Of a stretch of 64,000 bases of DNA, positions 23,896-34,962 are shown one piece after another. Both the position numbers and the translations under genes were made by a program. The DNA lies in assembly GCA_003116995.1 (NCBI GenBank), contig BDSL01000107.1:1-64000 (forward strand), given 5' to 3'. The notes under the pieces were generated by a model that was given only the letters and a program-made list of their open reading frames with translations, made no database searches and had not been told where the DNA came from. The first letter of the stretch is position 1, and every line of letters starts with the position of its first letter. This DNA comes from Yamagishiella unicocca (lineage: Eukaryota > Chlorophyta > Chlorophyceae > Chlamydomonadales > Volvocaceae).

Positions 23896-26800
23896 CTACC
23901 GCACGGACCACTCGCCAATCGCACCGGAGGCGGTTGGTGAGATGGCCGCGGCGGTGGCGCCGGCGCCAGTGCTGCCCGATGTCCCGGCGCCGCGCGTCAC
24001 AGTCGCCCGACGGCTGAGGTTCCCGATGCCGCCAGCGACCGCGGTGCCGCCGCCCGCCTGTGCCATCTCAGCTTGCGGCAGGAGTGCGGCGGCGCCGGCC
24101 CCGGTGCTGGACGGCGACGCCAAGGCTGCCGCAGGGAGCATCGACGGCTGCGGTGACTGCGACCCAAGGGTCACGAGAGCAAGGTTGTTGGCCCCAGGCG
24201 CTCCGGTGCTGGATGAGACGGCGCTGCAGTTGGGCATCAAGAGGACGCTGGGTCCGGTTGCGGAGGCGGACCCAGGGCTGGGCGCTGCCGTGCCGGCAGT
24301 GGGCAGGCTGGTGGCGGTCGCTGGTGTCGCTGCGCCGCCGCTGCCGTGCGCGGAGATGTTGAGACCGTCCGTGGTGTAGTGTCCGGGCATACCGGTGTAC
24401 CGCCGCTCGAGAGCGTCGGGGAGGAGGTCCGCGCGTGTGATCATGCCAACCACCTCGTGTGCCCTGCCGTACCATGGCGATGCACGACGGGAGATGCAAG
24501 TAGGTGAGTGAGGGCGACGACGCGGGGGAGCGAGGAAATGGTCGGGTGCGGTTTCGGCCCGGCCCGGCCCCGCCCACGGCCAGCAACCCTCCCATCACTG
24601 AGCCCCGTGCAAGCATGCGAGGGAATGCTCCAGCCCCGTCGGCTCCCCACCAGCGCGGCAGCACACGACGCCCGGGGGTACCGCCAGCCGGCAGGTACGG
24701 CGCACCTGGGGATGACGCAGATGTGGCGCAGCCCCAGAGTCCGCAGCAGCTGGTAGATCTTGGACAGGGGCGCGTCCTCCTGCAGGCGAGCCACGGACAA
24801 GGCCGCCGGACAGCGACAGTGGGACACTAGTGCGCGTGGCGTTTCGGGGAGAGCACGCGGAGGGCCGGCCTTTTCACGCCGTACAGTGTTACAAAACAGT
24901 CTTGGCTCAGTCCTGCATCCCCGGCCCCCGCCCTCGCCCCACCTGTACGACATGGTACGACGTGTTTAGGAAGGGCCCCAGGTCCAGGTACATCTCCATG
25001 GTCTCCTCGCTAAGAGCCCCGGTCGCCAGCACGCCCTCGTCGCAGCGGGACATCGGGTCCGACATGGGCTTGGAGAACTCGGGAACGCTGGGGGAGCGGG
25101 AGGGGGCGGGGGAAAGGGTGCGGGGGAGGGTCCAGGGGAAAGGGTGCAGGGGTGAAGGCCCATGGATACGGATGGACGGGGAAGGCTGCTGACGGTTGGT
25201 GGCGACACCCAGAGCGGCGCGGCGATCGCTCCCAAGGCAGGATGAGGCAGGCAGCGCACAGTGCTGAATGCGGTGGTGGGGAGCCAGCCGCCGGGGGGCC
25301 GAATACGGAACAAGCCTCAACCGCACGCACGCGTGCGCGCAAGGGTCTCCGCAGCGCCGCGCCGTACCTGTACGACATCGCCGCCCGGCTGCTGTTCTCC
25401 GAGACCACCGGCGTGACCTGCATGCTGCGGCTGCCGGTCGCTAGCAGCGTGAGCAGCTGCTGCCGCAGTACCACGCCGCAGATGAGTCGCTCGCCGTCCT
25501 GTCCGCGGCCCATGACCGGGAAGCCGTTGTGCAGGTTGGATCGGAGCGTCTCGACCAGGGACCGCACCTGCAGGGCGTTGCGGGGGATGGCGTGGAAACG
25601 CGCCGTGGCCGGGGGGGGGGGAGAAGATGATGGTGAGGGGGCGGCGGCAAGAGGAGGAAGAGGTTTGGGCCGGGCGGCAAGCGGCAGAGGAGGAGGACGA
25701 ACGGAAGAGAGTAGCCGGGCCCCTGCTCTGCCCTTTTGACCAAGCCCTGATGACACGACCGCGCATGAGGCGCAGTATGCAGAGCTTACACTGTTTGACT
25801 GGCACAGGCCGTGATGGCTTGCAGGCAATGCTTGCTGCATGTGAACTTTGAGAACGCGGCGGCAGGTGGGAACACCGCAGCAATCCCTGTGCCGCATGTC
25901 CTCCTGCCCTTCCCCACCCCGCCTGCCCTCCTCCTCCCCACACCCACCTTCCCCACCCTGCCTGCCCTCCTCCTCCTACCCCTCCCTATACCCACCGTCC
26001 CCACCCTGCCTGCCCTCCTCCTCCTCCCCACACCCACCTTCTCCACCCGGTTGAAGGTGGCGGGCGGGCGGCCGCAGCACTCCTTGGCCGTGATGTGCCG
26101 CATGAAGGCCTCGGGCTGCGGCTGCAGGAAGGGCAGCCCCTTCACCGCCATCTGCACCTCGTACACCGGCTTGATGCCGGTGCCGTCGCCCACAGCCTGG
26201 AGGGGCACCCATGGCACGCGGCGGCCAGCGTATTAGGCAGCGACGAGGGACTAATAACCGGGGTACTACCTGCAAATTATACTAGTTGAGGCATCGCGGG
26301 CGCGTCGGATCAAGGATGGGAAAGGTCAGCGCCCACTCCTCCGACGCAGGGCCGCGAATGACGGCGCCGGCTCCTGTCTGGTCACCCCCCATACCACCTC
26401 CCGGGGCGCACCTTCGCCACCAGCAGCACCAGCATGATCAGCGGCAGCAGCGCCAGGTTGTTTGTCAGCTCCAGGAGCATCACGCAGGTGCACACCGTCA
26501 GCCGCATGGCGCCCCCCAGGAAGGAGGCCGCGCCCAGAAGCGCGTAGGTGCCTTCGTCGATGTAGTGCCCGGGGTGCATGTCGGCAACGAAGATGCCCAC
26601 CTGCGGAGGGGGAGCCCGGGGGGCGGGTGGGAGGGGTGGAGGGGAGGGGCGGGGGAGACGGAGAATGCAGGAGATACAGGAAGGATTAGGGAGGTTGGAG
26701 GGCAGGGGCGGATGGGAGCACCCCCCCTGGTGCGTCTGTGTGGAGCAGGAAGGCGGGGTGCTTAAGAAACCAGGCTGCCCTCAGCGCCGGGGTCTGTGCG

Positions 26801-29800
26801 CCCGGCCGTGTGTTGCGTTCCTGCCCCTGCCCCGTCCCAGTCGTACCAGCCTGCCGTACGCCGCCCCGCACAGGATGCTGGGCACGAACAGCCCGGTGGG
26901 CGCGAAGATGCCGTACGTGAGCGCCGCCAGGAAGTAGAAGATGGTGGTGAAGATGAGCAGCGCCGACACCTGCACGCGGGGGGAGGGTGCGGGGGGCGAG
27001 GACACCGGTTAACACGACATAGGGTACCGAGGAGAAAAACTACTGGGAAACGAGTGCAGGAGGCGCGTTTGAGCACTGAATGACGGAGAACTCGGTTGAC
27101 TGGCGTATGGCTCGGAAGGGGGCGGAGCGCGAGGTCGGGGTCATGGCGCGCTCCGGGGTGTTACCGGAATAAAGCACGGAACGGTCTTCGGGGTGCAACC
27201 AAGGCGCCCGCGGCCTCAACAGCAGCCATCACGCGCTTCTCTTCCGGTGCCCCTGCACTCACCCAAACCTGGATTCAACGCCCCCGCGGCTCCCAAACCC
27301 CAACTCGGCCCCGAAACCTTCTTCCTTCTCCGTCTCCTATGTCTTATAAACGGATTTTTTCGCCACCCGCCCCCCAACTCAACCCCTCCCGGCCGTCCTC
27401 CCGGCCGCCGCACCGTGTATTCCCGCTTAGTCTTCGAGGAGAAGAGGTTCCGGATGGCGTCATCCTGCGTGTTGAAGAACAGCGTCGCCAGGTCGTTGTA
27501 GGAGCCGCGGCCCGCCACGTCCCTAGAATGGGGGAGCAAGGGTCAGAGGCGGGACGAAGTGCAGGGTTCAGGGTTTTCCTGGAAAGGCAGGCGCTGGTGT
27601 GAAAAGGAAGAAGAAGCCCTAGGGCAGGGCAGGATGGACGCGGCACCGCGCAGCAAGGAGCAGCATGTTGGGGGCTGGCGGCCACTTCAGTACCCAGGAC
27701 GGGCCACAGCCAAAACACGCCCTCCAGCCCACGATCCATTACTCCGGTTCCCTCCATACCAGGCACGCGGCGGGCCCGCGCGTCCTCACCTGCAGCCGAA
27801 CTTGACAAAGTTGCCCGAGTGCAGGTTGTCAGTCCGCGGACAGGCGCCCTCCGAGCCGGGCGGGCAGGCGGTGCAGACCACCAGCAGCGGCACCACGAAG
27901 GACAGCGTGGACGTCAGCACGCTGATGGCCAGCCCCTCCAGCAACCGGCCCCGAGGACCCAGCGGCGCCAGGTTGCGCTTGCGCCACTCGCTCAGCCGGG
28001 CATTCATGGCGATAAAGCCTGCGCAGTGGGGTCGCGTTGGGCGCGTGTTGAGGGCCGTTACGAAATCGCCAAGCCACCGGGGAGCGGAGCGCAAAACTCC
28101 GCCCCGCTGCCAGGTTCGACAAAGGATGCTTGGGTGCTGATCTCAGTAGGTGACAAGCGGACATCTTGTAACGGTGTGTTGCGGGCGTGGGCGTGTGAGG
28201 ACGGAGGAAAAGGACTACAGGGCTTGTTGGCAGCTGAGCCGAAATCCGCTCGGTCTCCGCACCTGAGCCCAGCAGGCCCCCCAACACCCCCAGCAGCAGC
28301 ATGGGCACCAGCTCGAAGAACTCGTACGTGTCCTGCCCCTCCTGGATCTCGAAGATGATGAAGCCGCCGCTGCCGAAGAAGCCGCAGCCGTTAGCGCTGC
28401 AGGCCTTCATCAGCACGCGGATGGCCACGGACACGACTGGCGGGTCGGAAAGGCGGTGGGGAGGCGGGGCGACGGAGCGGCACGGGGGAGAGGGGGAGCT
28501 GAGCGTACGGGGGCATGGGAGGAAACCCGTGGGTGGGCGGGGGGAGTGAAGGGGTTTGGCGGCGGGAACGTGGGCCCTCCGTGCGCTCTTGTGGAGACGC
28601 GGCTGGGGGTGTAAGCGCGTGCTGAGGGTGTGAGGCACCGAAGGGTGCTGCTGGGAGCATGACGTCCACGACGGGAGTTGCGCTGCATCACGGAGTTGCG
28701 CCCAGGAGCCCGGATGTGCGGCGAAGTCCCGGATGTGCGGCGAAGCCAACCCCGCCCAGGAGCCCGGCGGCCGCTGCGCCCACCTGCCGTCGTGAAGAAC
28801 GCCAGCCACAGCATCTGGTTCTTCCACCAGCTGGTCATCTCCTCCAGCGCGAACAGCACCCCGCCCACCGGAGAGCGGAAGGCCGCAGCCACGCCCGCGG
28901 CGGTGCCGCATGCGATCATGTCGTACCGGTCGCGGTCGTTCCAAAAGTGCCGCATCCAGGGCAAGCGCACGGAGCCCGAGCCTCCCTGTTGGGGGACGGG
29001 AACCAGGGCAGGCAGGGCCTTATGCTTAGGAAATGGCGCTACCCCATCGCCATGCCGTGAGAAGCACAGTGCAGTGCTACGGTGGACGCTTTGGCAGCTC
29101 CGTGTTGGGCAGTGGGTGGCAGCGCCTGACGCGCGGCTGCCTGATCCGGTCAGGGATGCCGTCCATACGCAGCTTGTGCCTGCCCCGAACATCCCCGTGC
29201 TCATTCCTCCCTCCATCCTTTCCCCCCTGGCACGTGCACGGCCAACACGTGTTCCTACACCACCCCGCCCCTGGCACCTGTACGGCCAACACGTGTTCCT
29301 ACACGGCCTTGCACCTGGCACCTGTACGGCCAACACGTGTTCCTACGCCACCCCGCACCTGGCACCTGTACGGCCAACACGTGTTCCTACACGGCCTTGC
29401 ACCTGGCACCTGTACGGCCAACACGTGTTCCTACGCCACCCCGCACCTGGCTGATAATCGCGGCGATGGCCGACCCCGCGTGCACGAAGGGCCCCTCCTT
29501 GCCAATCGCCAGGCCACCCGCCACACTGCCCACGGCGCCCAGCACCTTGGCCACCAGCGTGTTGAAGTGGAAGATGTACGGCACGTCGACGCCGTTGAGG
29601 TACGCCTGCAGGGACCCGGGCACCATGTGTTCCCAGGGGGTGAGGGGGACCCGTACGACAGACGGAGGACGTACGACGCGGCCACAGTGTGCGCGCACAA
29701 CGAGCACCGCTGCGCCGGTGCGGAGCATCAAGAGGTGGGGGCGGAGAGCCTCCGTGCCGTCGTCGCCACCGTTGCCGGTGGCAACCTCGTTTCCGGGGTG

Positions 29801-32217
29801 GCCTGACCGTGTAAGAGTACCTTACACGGCCCTGGGGGGGATACAATAAAGAACCGGTAAAGCCGGCCCTGGGGGTTAAAATAATAGAACCGGTAACGCC
29901 GGCCCTGGGGGGCGGGGGTAAAAGGGAATCCGCGGCCCTGGGTGTGTGGTAAAAACCGTTTTACGCGACGGGACAGGATAGTTGGCGCGCGGCCCTGGGG
30001 GGGGGAACCGGCCCTGGGGGGGGGGTACTGAGACACGCGCACGCGGCGCATCTCAAACCCTACCTTGACGTCCGGGATGCCCGACCCCGCCGCCGCGGGC
30101 CCCACGTACAGCGTGATGGCCACGGACGCGGTCACCAGCGCCGCGTTCATGGCCACGTAGGCGACGAAGGACCCCACCAGGTTGCCCCGCTCCATGATGG
30201 TCAGGGTGGCCCAGAACTTGAAGCCGCTGATGTTCTCGACGCTGATGTTCACCGCAAAGGCGGCCAGGGCGGTCATGACACCTGCGGTCGGCGCGGGGTG
30301 GGGTAGCGTGCATGCTGGGTGTGCCGCGGAGGCGGCGGGTGGGAGAAAAGGGGATGGAGCTTGCACGTGGGCTTTCAGGGAGGTGTGGAGACAAAACACC
30401 GTGTGGTGCGTGCCCCTACTCCTGTGCACTCTGCTTAGTCCCTACCCCGCCCGCTCCGGCCCACCGGCTGATGTCCCCCTCCTTGCAGCCGCTGCGGTCC
30501 GACCCGGCCCCCGCGTGTGTCGACCCATGGGTTCCCCCTCCCTCGCGCCCACCCTTCCGATTGCTCGTCATCGCCATTGACTCGCACGTGTAGTCACATT
30601 CCCCAGCCCCTCCCAATGACATGTCTACAGCCTCGTGTCCCTCCCAGCCACGCCCACTGACTCTTGTAACCACCCGCCTCCCCTCGAACTCATGCGTCCA
30701 TCAATCCACCCATACCACACCCGCCTTTCCTCTCTTTTTATCACTTCACCGGGTCCATACTCTACCCACCCACCCCCCACCCACCGGGTTCCTCATCCTC
30801 GTGTATCAAACACACGGTCCTCCGCTGCCCACCCACCTATTGCAAAGCACACCAGGTACTTGTTGGCGCTGTACAGCAGGCTGTCCACGGACGAACTGGC
30901 GGCCTGGTCTGCGCGGTAAACCGTATCGTCGTACTCCTCGTAATCCAAGCTCTCGTACGCCCGGTGGCCGCGGCTCTCCGCGCCCCCGCCCCCGTCAGCG
31001 CCGTCCAGCCCCGCGGTCCGCAGTCCGGGTGCGTCATCCTCGTCCGGGCCACGACCCCCGCCTCCGTTGAGGGGGTGGAGGGAGGAGGTGCCGTCGACGT
31101 GTTTCTACGAGCCCAGTGGATGGACAGAGGGAAGGGGTGCGATCAGCAGGTGAGGAGGTGAGGGTGCGGCTGGGTCGCGTTGATTACGCGGGAGCAAGAG
31201 CGCACAAGCGTGGGAGGAGGGTGCGAGGTGGGGTGGGTCGCCGTGCCGAGTGGATGGGTTTCGAGGAAGACCCGTGGATGCCAGAAAAACCCGCTTAGAA
31301 CAGACGAGTGGATGGGTGGGATGGCGAAGCGGGTGGTGGTGTGATGGAACGGCGCAGCTGGAAGCCGGTATAGAGGCCGGTACCGCCACATCACGAGCTG
31401 CCCGGCCCTTGCGCAGTGTGGCCCCACAGGAGGTGGCAGACGAGGGGATGCAGTTCGTACATGTGTACGTGCAGAAGGTTACTGTGTGTGTGAGGGGAGG
31501 CGCCCGAGAGACGAGGGCCCGGGGCTCGTGGGGTCAGGTACCCGGCCCCGGGGCTCCGAAACCTTCCCACATCCCGTTACTTTTGCTCAACCGAGCCGCG
31601 CTGTTACGGACAGTGGGTGGACCAGGCATCGGCCGAGTTGAAGATAAATGCCCCGCGATGCCCTGCCCAAGGCCTGCAGTGCATTTATTTTGTGTTCTTG
31701 TAGCTGTAAGATCGGCTCTGGAGTTGTTGCCGTAGCTGTAGCTGTAGCGTGCGTGTGCAGCAGGGGTGCTGCCGCGGGTGCGCATCCTCGGCAAGCTTCA
31801 AGGAGGGCGGTGTGTGTGCAGGTAGGGGCAGGGTACACGGAATGTGCTTATCCGGAGGGGTGGTTGGGCTGTTTCAGCCTTCGGGCGAGGGTGGGGTGTT
31901 TGGGGGGCGGGAGTTTTGGTCGAGTTTCCCCTACCCCCACAGATGACAGCTGAAGACCGGCGCTGAGGCAATTGCGCTGAGTGAGCGAGCCATTGTATGG
32001 GTTGGCTGTAGCTCCAGGCCCCGTTCCCGCTTACCGAAAGGAGGCTTTGCAGCTCTGGGTCGTCCGCCTGGCGAAGGCGCGCAGACCCATCGAGCACGGA
32101 GCGGCCCGCAGGCACGACGCCATATGACATATTGAACGGGTATACGGAGATCGAGTCAGCTTGTTCCGTATCTGCCGGCGGAAAAGGGCCCTCACTACGA
32201 TGAAGGTAACGGCGCAT
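23896..32217 (-). CDS. CLC-family voltage-gated chloride channel / anion-proton antiporter
   Basis: The 15 exons (minus) are 32035-32217, 30837-31104, 30064-30281, 29447-29605, 28784-28985, 28263-28436, 27790-28018, 27414-27522, 26847-26969, 26412-26600, 26038-26196, 25368-25567, 24943-25087, 24706-24779 and 23896-24463. All are in phase, encoding about 999 aa. Plant CLC features occur in order: YESLDYEEYDDTVYRADQA, GSGIPDVKAYLNG (anion-filter loop), IGKEGPFVHAG with the gating Glu, AAAFRSPVGGVLFALEE with the proton-glutamate region, ATLFFNTQDDAIRNLFS (exon 8), YGIFAPTGLFVP, and two CBS halves (LRSNLHNGFPV; KIYQLLRTLGLRHICVIP then VVGMITRADLLP). Both glutamates suggest an antiporter, probably on an internal membrane. 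The last about 150 residues are a Ser/Ala/Gly/Thr-rich tail with no domain I know. Asp after GSGIP, where most have Glu, is a minor oddity. Confidence 0.95.
25910..26036. repeat. Pyrimidine-rich direct repeats in CLC intron 11
   Basis: Plus-strand CCCTGCCTGCCCTCCTCCTC-type blocks recur about three times, separated by ACACCCACC; on the transcribed strand this is a purine-rich tract immediately after the exon 11 donor (26038). Confidence 0.65.
29226..29450 (-). repeat. 44-bp minisatellite touching the CLC exon 4 splice donor
   Basis: Units begin at 29226, 29270, 29314, 29358 and 29402, with a partial sixth at 29446 overlapping the end of exon 4 (donor after 29447). Two unit types alternate, giving an 88-bp higher-order pattern. 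Each unit carries CAGGTGC on minus, the same context as the real donor. Confidence 0.88.
29827..30025. repeat. Six scattered CGGCCCTGGGGG motifs in CLC intron 3
   Basis: The motif CGGCCCTGG followed by a variable G run occurs at about 29827, 29863, 29899, 29932, 29990 and 30009, with AACCGGTAA spacers between some copies. Spacing varies, so this is a degenerate cluster, not a clean tandem array. Confidence 0.7.
31250..31306 (+). repeat. Dispersed intron element, copy A (CLC intron 1)
   Basis: About 55 bp running from GGTTTCGAGGAAGACCCGTG through to TTAGAACAGACG. It closely matches a segment at 45516-45570 (opposite strand) and in part 48460-48488. Here it lies antisense to the CLC gene. Confidence 0.75.
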
Positions 32218-32562
32218 ATGGCTTAGCCAGGCAGGGAGGGCCTACACTTTGGCGCCCCTATAATGATACTGATCGGTAACATGGTATCAAAGTAATGGAC
32301 GGGCGGTCTACTAAACCGGTAACATAGTTTGACGTTGCCCTAAGGTGACCTCGCTGGCGAGGATTGTTGAAATTATTGTAGATCACAGTTAAGTTTGACG
32401 CCTATTTGTTGGTGCGCGTCTTCTGAGTGAAGGGCGATGTGGTGGGCGCTTTGAAGACCAGTTGAGAATTGAGGCATACGTACTGCAAAATTGCAAATGG
32501 CCAATACAAACGCAATAGCTGAACTCGGTATATGATATAACAGTTTTACAAAGTAAGGCTCC
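32218..32562. promoter_or_regulatory. Divergent promoter region, CLC (-) and SR factor (+)
   Basis: Only 345 bp separate the two start codons, so both genes must share this interval for initiation unless their 5' UTRs contain introns. No unambiguous TATA box was found; AACCGGTAACATAG and TCGGTAACATGG form an imperfect direct repeat near 32270-32325. Confidence 0.5.
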
Positions 32563-34962
32563 ATGCCACGTTCGCGTTCTCGGAGCCGCTCACGCTCCTG
32601 CAGCCCGAGGGGACGCCCCTCGGGCGGGGGCGGTATGCGACGAGAGCGTGACCTCAGGACTTCACTTCTGTTCCGTAATCTTTCTAAGTCCACCACGTGA
32701 GGCATGGGGCTGGGCTGGGATCGCCGCCAAGGTTGCCGCCACCATGATAACCTTCCGTTCCTTTTTTACCCCTCTCCAACGACGCAGGGCTGAGGACCTG
32801 CGACACTACGCTGAGCGCTACGGCCCCATTCGTGATATATACCTTCCCAAGGATTTCCTCAGCGGGTACGGAACCGCTGGAAGGCCCGCACGGTTGACTA
32901 GGCATGCGAGGAGACCCTAGGGCAACTTGACTAGCCGACCTAGCTGTAATAGTACGGCTTTCATAATACATTTCTTTATGATACAACCCACATATGTCAA
33001 GCGTGCGACCGCCACGTCCCATGCTGCGTTCCCCGAACACCCACCTGTCCCTCGCTCCGCTAAACCCTCACGTCCCTTTCTCCTGTAGTGAGTCCCGAGG
33101 GCTGGGATTTGTCGAGTTCTCTGACCCAAAGGACGCTGAGGAGGCGCGCCACACGCTGGATGGCTCCACCCTCGCCGGACGCGTGGTACGTGGAGGGTTT
33201 GTCGCAGCGGTTCCACTTATCTGGCAGATCCACTTATCTGCTGCCCTTCTGGGTGCACAACACGCAGCTTGTGCCACGGCCGCCCTGCCCTAAGACCGCG
33301 CTGCCCTAACAGGCGAATATCCGCGTAAAGCGTCCCTAAAAGAAACTTAAGAAAGCTGCAACCCTGTCATAAGGCCGATACCCTCGCCGGCCGTTAGGTT
33401 GTTTAGGCCTATGCAGCCAGTCTGCCCGCCGGCTGCTAGGGCTCACCCCATCGACGGCCTCTGTCGCGGGGTGAAGGATTACGCGCGCGAGACGAGCTCA
33501 AGTGTTTTCGTAGGCGGCCCCCACGAAGCACCTCCCTGCGCAGCTCGCCTTATGCGTGCCCGAAGCCACTCAGCATCGTTGCGCTCCGCGCCTTTCTGTC
33601 GCCGCAGATCTCGGTTCAATTTGCCCAGCATGGGCGAAAGCGGCCCGAGGACTACCGGAACGGCGGCAGCGGAGGGTTCCGGGGCGGCGGCGGGGGCGGA
33701 GGGTACGGAAGCAGCCGCGGCGGCGGCGGCGGCTACGATCGCGACCGGGACCGGGGCGGCGGCCGTCGGGACAACGACTATGGTGGGTGGGGGCTATGGG
33801 CGGGACATGGGTGCATCGTTCCAGCAACGAGGCGTTTACGCCTCGCTCCGCCATCATCTCCCTCGCTTGTTGCAGCGCAAGCCTTCATGGCTCTGCGATG
33901 CCGGGTTCCCCATCTGGGTTTGACTCGTCTCCCCTGGCTGGCTGCCGCCCTCCCTCCCCGATCCACAGGTCGTGACCGGGAGCACCGGGACAGGGACAGG
34001 GACTACAGGCCCAAGGATCGCGATCGGGAGCGGGACAGGGATAGGGACCGGGACAGCCGAAGGCACAGTCGTAGCCCACGGCGAGGCCGGTCGCCACGGC
34101 GCAGCCCGCGGCGAGACAGGTGGGCGCCTGGGGCATAAGGCTTTGGGGAGGGCCGGGCCACGGGGCAAGGGCCAGGGCGAGCGCCGCGTGAGTTGGTTTG
34201 AGCAGAAGCAGCCTGAAGCCCGCAACAATCGCTCACGCAATCGGCGGGGAAGGCTGATGTTAGAATGAATAGAGCCTTGGAAGCCGTCCATCAAGGATCC
34301 TCTGTGCGTAAAGGATTTGTCGACGCGCGTACACCGAGCGGCAAGGGCCACTTGTATGAAGCAACCTACCAAGGCCCGACACGACCGCCGATTTAGCAAC
34401 CAGTATGCCTAGCAACGTCTTTTCACGCAATTCACACACACAAGATAGTCGCGTCCTCGTGTTGCTGCGCGGCACCAAGCCTCGCCTTCCCGCCCTCGTT
34501 TCCCACGACGGCTGCTAGGTCCGTGAGCCGCAGCCGATCCCCACCGGCGAACAACGCCGGTAACGACCACCGGCGTGACGTTGGGGACGAGCGGGGACGG
34601 GAGCGCTCTCCGGATCAGGGGCGCAGGGATAGCGGCCGGGAGCGCGCTCGCTCGGCGGAGGCCAAGAGCCCCACACCGGTCCGGTACGTACGGTTGCGAG
34701 GTTCACGGTTGTTCTGTTCTTTTGCGGTAACAGTAGTCTCAAGGGATGGAGGGATGCCGGAAGAGCAATCAGGTTTCGGCAATTGCTGTCGGTGTGGAAC
34801 TGCGGGTTGTCGATGGCAACGGTTGCACGACGACGTGGTAAGTAGCCTGTGATCGGACGAGTGGTCCCTTTTGCTGATTTCATAGCAATTGCTTTCCTGC
34901 GCTCACCTGTCCAAGTCCCGTGTAATGAAGGGTGCTCGGTTGCGCCCAACCGCAGGGACTAG
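32563..34962 (+). CDS. Serine/arginine-rich splicing factor with one RRM
   Basis: Exons 32563-32696, 32788-32865, 33089-33185, 33608-33782, 33969-34119, 34519-34683 and 34956-34962 encode about 268 aa. The N-terminus MPRSRSRSRSRS is a short RS block. The RRM follows, with RNP2 LLFRNLS and RNP1 RGLGFVEF, ending near VQFAQHGRKRPEDYR. Then come a Gly-rich hinge, an RD-repeat segment (DRDRERDRDRDRDSRR) and an RS domain (RSPRRGRSPRRSPRR; SVSRSRSPP). This order suits SCL/SRSF2-SRSF10-type SR proteins: nuclear RNA binding through the RRM and spliceosome recruitment through phosphorylated RS repeats. The 3' end is uncertain. I ended at TAG 34962 after a 7-nt last exon; reading through the donor at 34683 would stop at 34852, and a TGTAA signal at about 34920 would suit that form. 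Confidence 0.9.

Noticed and set aside
29226..29450. CRISPR-like array
   Set aside because: Units are contiguous 44-bp tandem repeats without unique spacers, inside an intron of a nuclear gene.
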